Source: an uncultured Phycisphaerae bacterium
GTDB taxonomy: Bacteria; Planctomycetota; Phycisphaerae; Phycisphaerales; SM1A02
DNA length: 6,695 nucleotides
NCBI GenBank assembly: GCA_937899935.1
Contig: CALCOW010000153.1
Span: 1-6,695, forward strand
Direction of reading: 5' to 3'
Shown here: positions 5,800-6,695 of the stretch, one piece after another
How the letters are laid out: each line of letters starts with the position of its first letter
Numbering within the stretch: the stretch's first letter is position 1
The notes under the pieces: model-generated
What the model saw: the letters and a program-made list of their open reading frames with translations, nothing else
Database searches by the model: none
What the model was told of the DNA's origin: nothing
Program-made: the position numbers and the translations under genes

Positions 5800-6695
5800 T
5801 CACTGCGGGGCTCCAAAACCTCGTGCAAAACCCGAGTTTTCTTGATCGTCCAGCTCCCCAGCAAGTGGCCACAGTTCGCCGACAAGATTTTGCGGATCCT
5901 GCCCATCAATGCGTACCTGGCGACACAAGGCAAGCACCTGATCCATCTGACGCTTACCAATCCGTACACGCATCACCACACTCGTACTTTGGTAGTCTCG
6001 GTCCAGTACTTCGGTGCGCTGCTCGAGAAAATTAACCGTACGTGAATCTTTCAAGGGAACTTCCAGAGCAATTTCGCGTAACTCGCCACGCATCTCGCAT
6101 AACACACGATCTTTGAGCGCTTCAATTCCTTGTCCGGTCAAGGCGCTGACTTCAAACACTTCTAAGGCTGGATTGACTGATGTCTCCAACCACTCTGTAA
6201 GCTCGTCCCGATCCCGCACAAGATCAACTTTATTGAGCACCAAGATGCGGGGCTGATCCGTCGCACCTATTTCATCGAGCGTCTGCTCAACCGTTTCCAG
6301 CTGCATCGGGGCATTTCGATCTGAGGCATCTAACATAAGAAGCAAGAGTTGACTATGAACTGTCTCCTCTAAGGTAGAGCGGAACGATGCAACCAATCGA
6401 TGCGGCAAATCGCGTATAAAACCAACCGTGTCCGACAACATGACATGGTTACCACCACCCAAATCCCAACGTTCGATTCGTGTGGCGAGCGTTGCAAATA
6501 GCTTTTCATTCGAAAAGGCACCGCCACTGGTGGCTTGATTAAACAGGGTTGACTTACCCGCATTGGTGTATCCAACGAGACCGACGGTAAAGTGGTCGGT
6601 ATTGCGTTGCGAAACTTCTCTGGCTTTCCGCCCCTGAATATCGACAAGCTCTCCGCGCAATTGCGACAAGCGTTTGTTGACCAGACGGCGATCGA
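5800..6695 (-). CDS. hflX: HflX, ribosome-splitting GTPase (partial; N-terminal part lies beyond the right edge)
   Basis: A GTPase of the OBG-HflX family that binds the 50S subunit and separates stalled or hibernating ribosomes, notably under heat stress. The window holds about the C-terminal 297 residues of a protein usually near 430. The tail of the helical linker ('DRRLVNKRLSQLRGELVD') runs off the right edge in frame, so the TTG at 6669 is an internal Leu codon, not a start. G-domain motifs: G1 'GYTNAGKST' (6573-6547), G3 'DTVGFI' (from 6432) followed by the HflX signature 'RDLPHRLV', G4 'NKVD' (6234-6223), G5 'SALTGQG' (from 6147). The C-terminal domain ('YQSTSVVMRVRIG') is present. After 'FATL' (from 6498) the usual D-x-T-T/L-R segment (G2/switch I) reads A-T-R-I-E-R, losing the conserved Asp and moving the Thr. 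The protein ends in a short acidic then Gly/Ala-rich tail. It is the first of three minus-strand genes. Identity is very sure. Confidence 0.95.
   Translation of the reverse strand, partial: DRRLVNKRLSQLRGELVDIQGRKAREVSQRNTDHFTVGLVGYTNAGKSTLFNQATSGGAFSNEKLFATLATRIERWDLGGGNHVMLSDTVGFIRDLPHRLVASFRSTLEETVHSQLLLLMLDASDRNAPMQLETVEQTLDEIGATDQPRILVLNKVDLVRDRDELTEWLETSVNPALEVFEVSALTGQGIEALKDRVLCEMRGELREIALEVPLKDSRTVNFLEQRTEVLDRDYQSTSVVMRVRIGKRQMDQVLALCRQVRIDGQDPQNLVGELWPLAGELDDQENSGFARGFGAPQ

Noticed and set aside
6667..6669. TTG as the start codon of the HflX gene
   Set aside because: The frame stays open to the right edge, and the upstream residues (DRRLVNKR) match the HflX linker before the G domain. 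The TTG is an internal Leu codon.

Overview
This window looks like an ordinary chromosomal stretch from a Gram-negative-type bacterium of moderate GC content (about 50% by eye). The gene set is an HpnN-like MMPL/RND transporter, an M29 aminopeptidase, HflX, and a small stand-alone protein built like the N-terminal domain of type II secretion/type IV pilus ATPases. Together with the protein style, this is reminiscent of Planctomycetota (Phycisphaerae-like). That assignment is an inference; no marker gene here proves it. I see no rRNA, tRNA, CRISPR array, insertion sequence, integrase or attachment site.

Layout from left to right: (1) a minus-strand gene (25-534) for a 169-residue protein with a well-preserved MshEN (c-di-GMP-binding type) motif and no ATPase domain; (2) a divergent intergenic region (535-799); (3) a plus-strand gene (800-3460, GTG start) for a 12-TM MMPL-family exporter most like the hopanoid transporter HpnN; (4) a 31-base convergent junction; (5) three minus-strand genes read from right to left: the 3' part of hflX (entering from the right edge, stop at 5800), a conserved-looking unknown protein whose N-terminal half resembles a PD-(D/E)XK nuclease fold (4757-5725), and an M29-family metallo-aminopeptidase (3492-4631) with a very strong ribosome binding site.

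The three minus-strand genes could be co-transcribed (gaps of 74 and 125 bases). However, a perfect 6-bp inverted repeat lies between the first two, and the second gap is long enough for its own promoter, so a single operon is not established. No shared pathway is evident: HflX rescues or splits ribosomes, the M29 enzyme trims peptides, the transporter works in the envelope, and the MshEN-like protein may sense c-di-GMP.

I did not find a convincing new multi-gene system. The items most worth a second look are the PD-(D/E)XK-like protein with His where the acidic catalytic residue is expected, the stand-alone MshEN-like protein, the loss of the TM10 acidic residue in the transporter, and the altered switch I segment of HflX.
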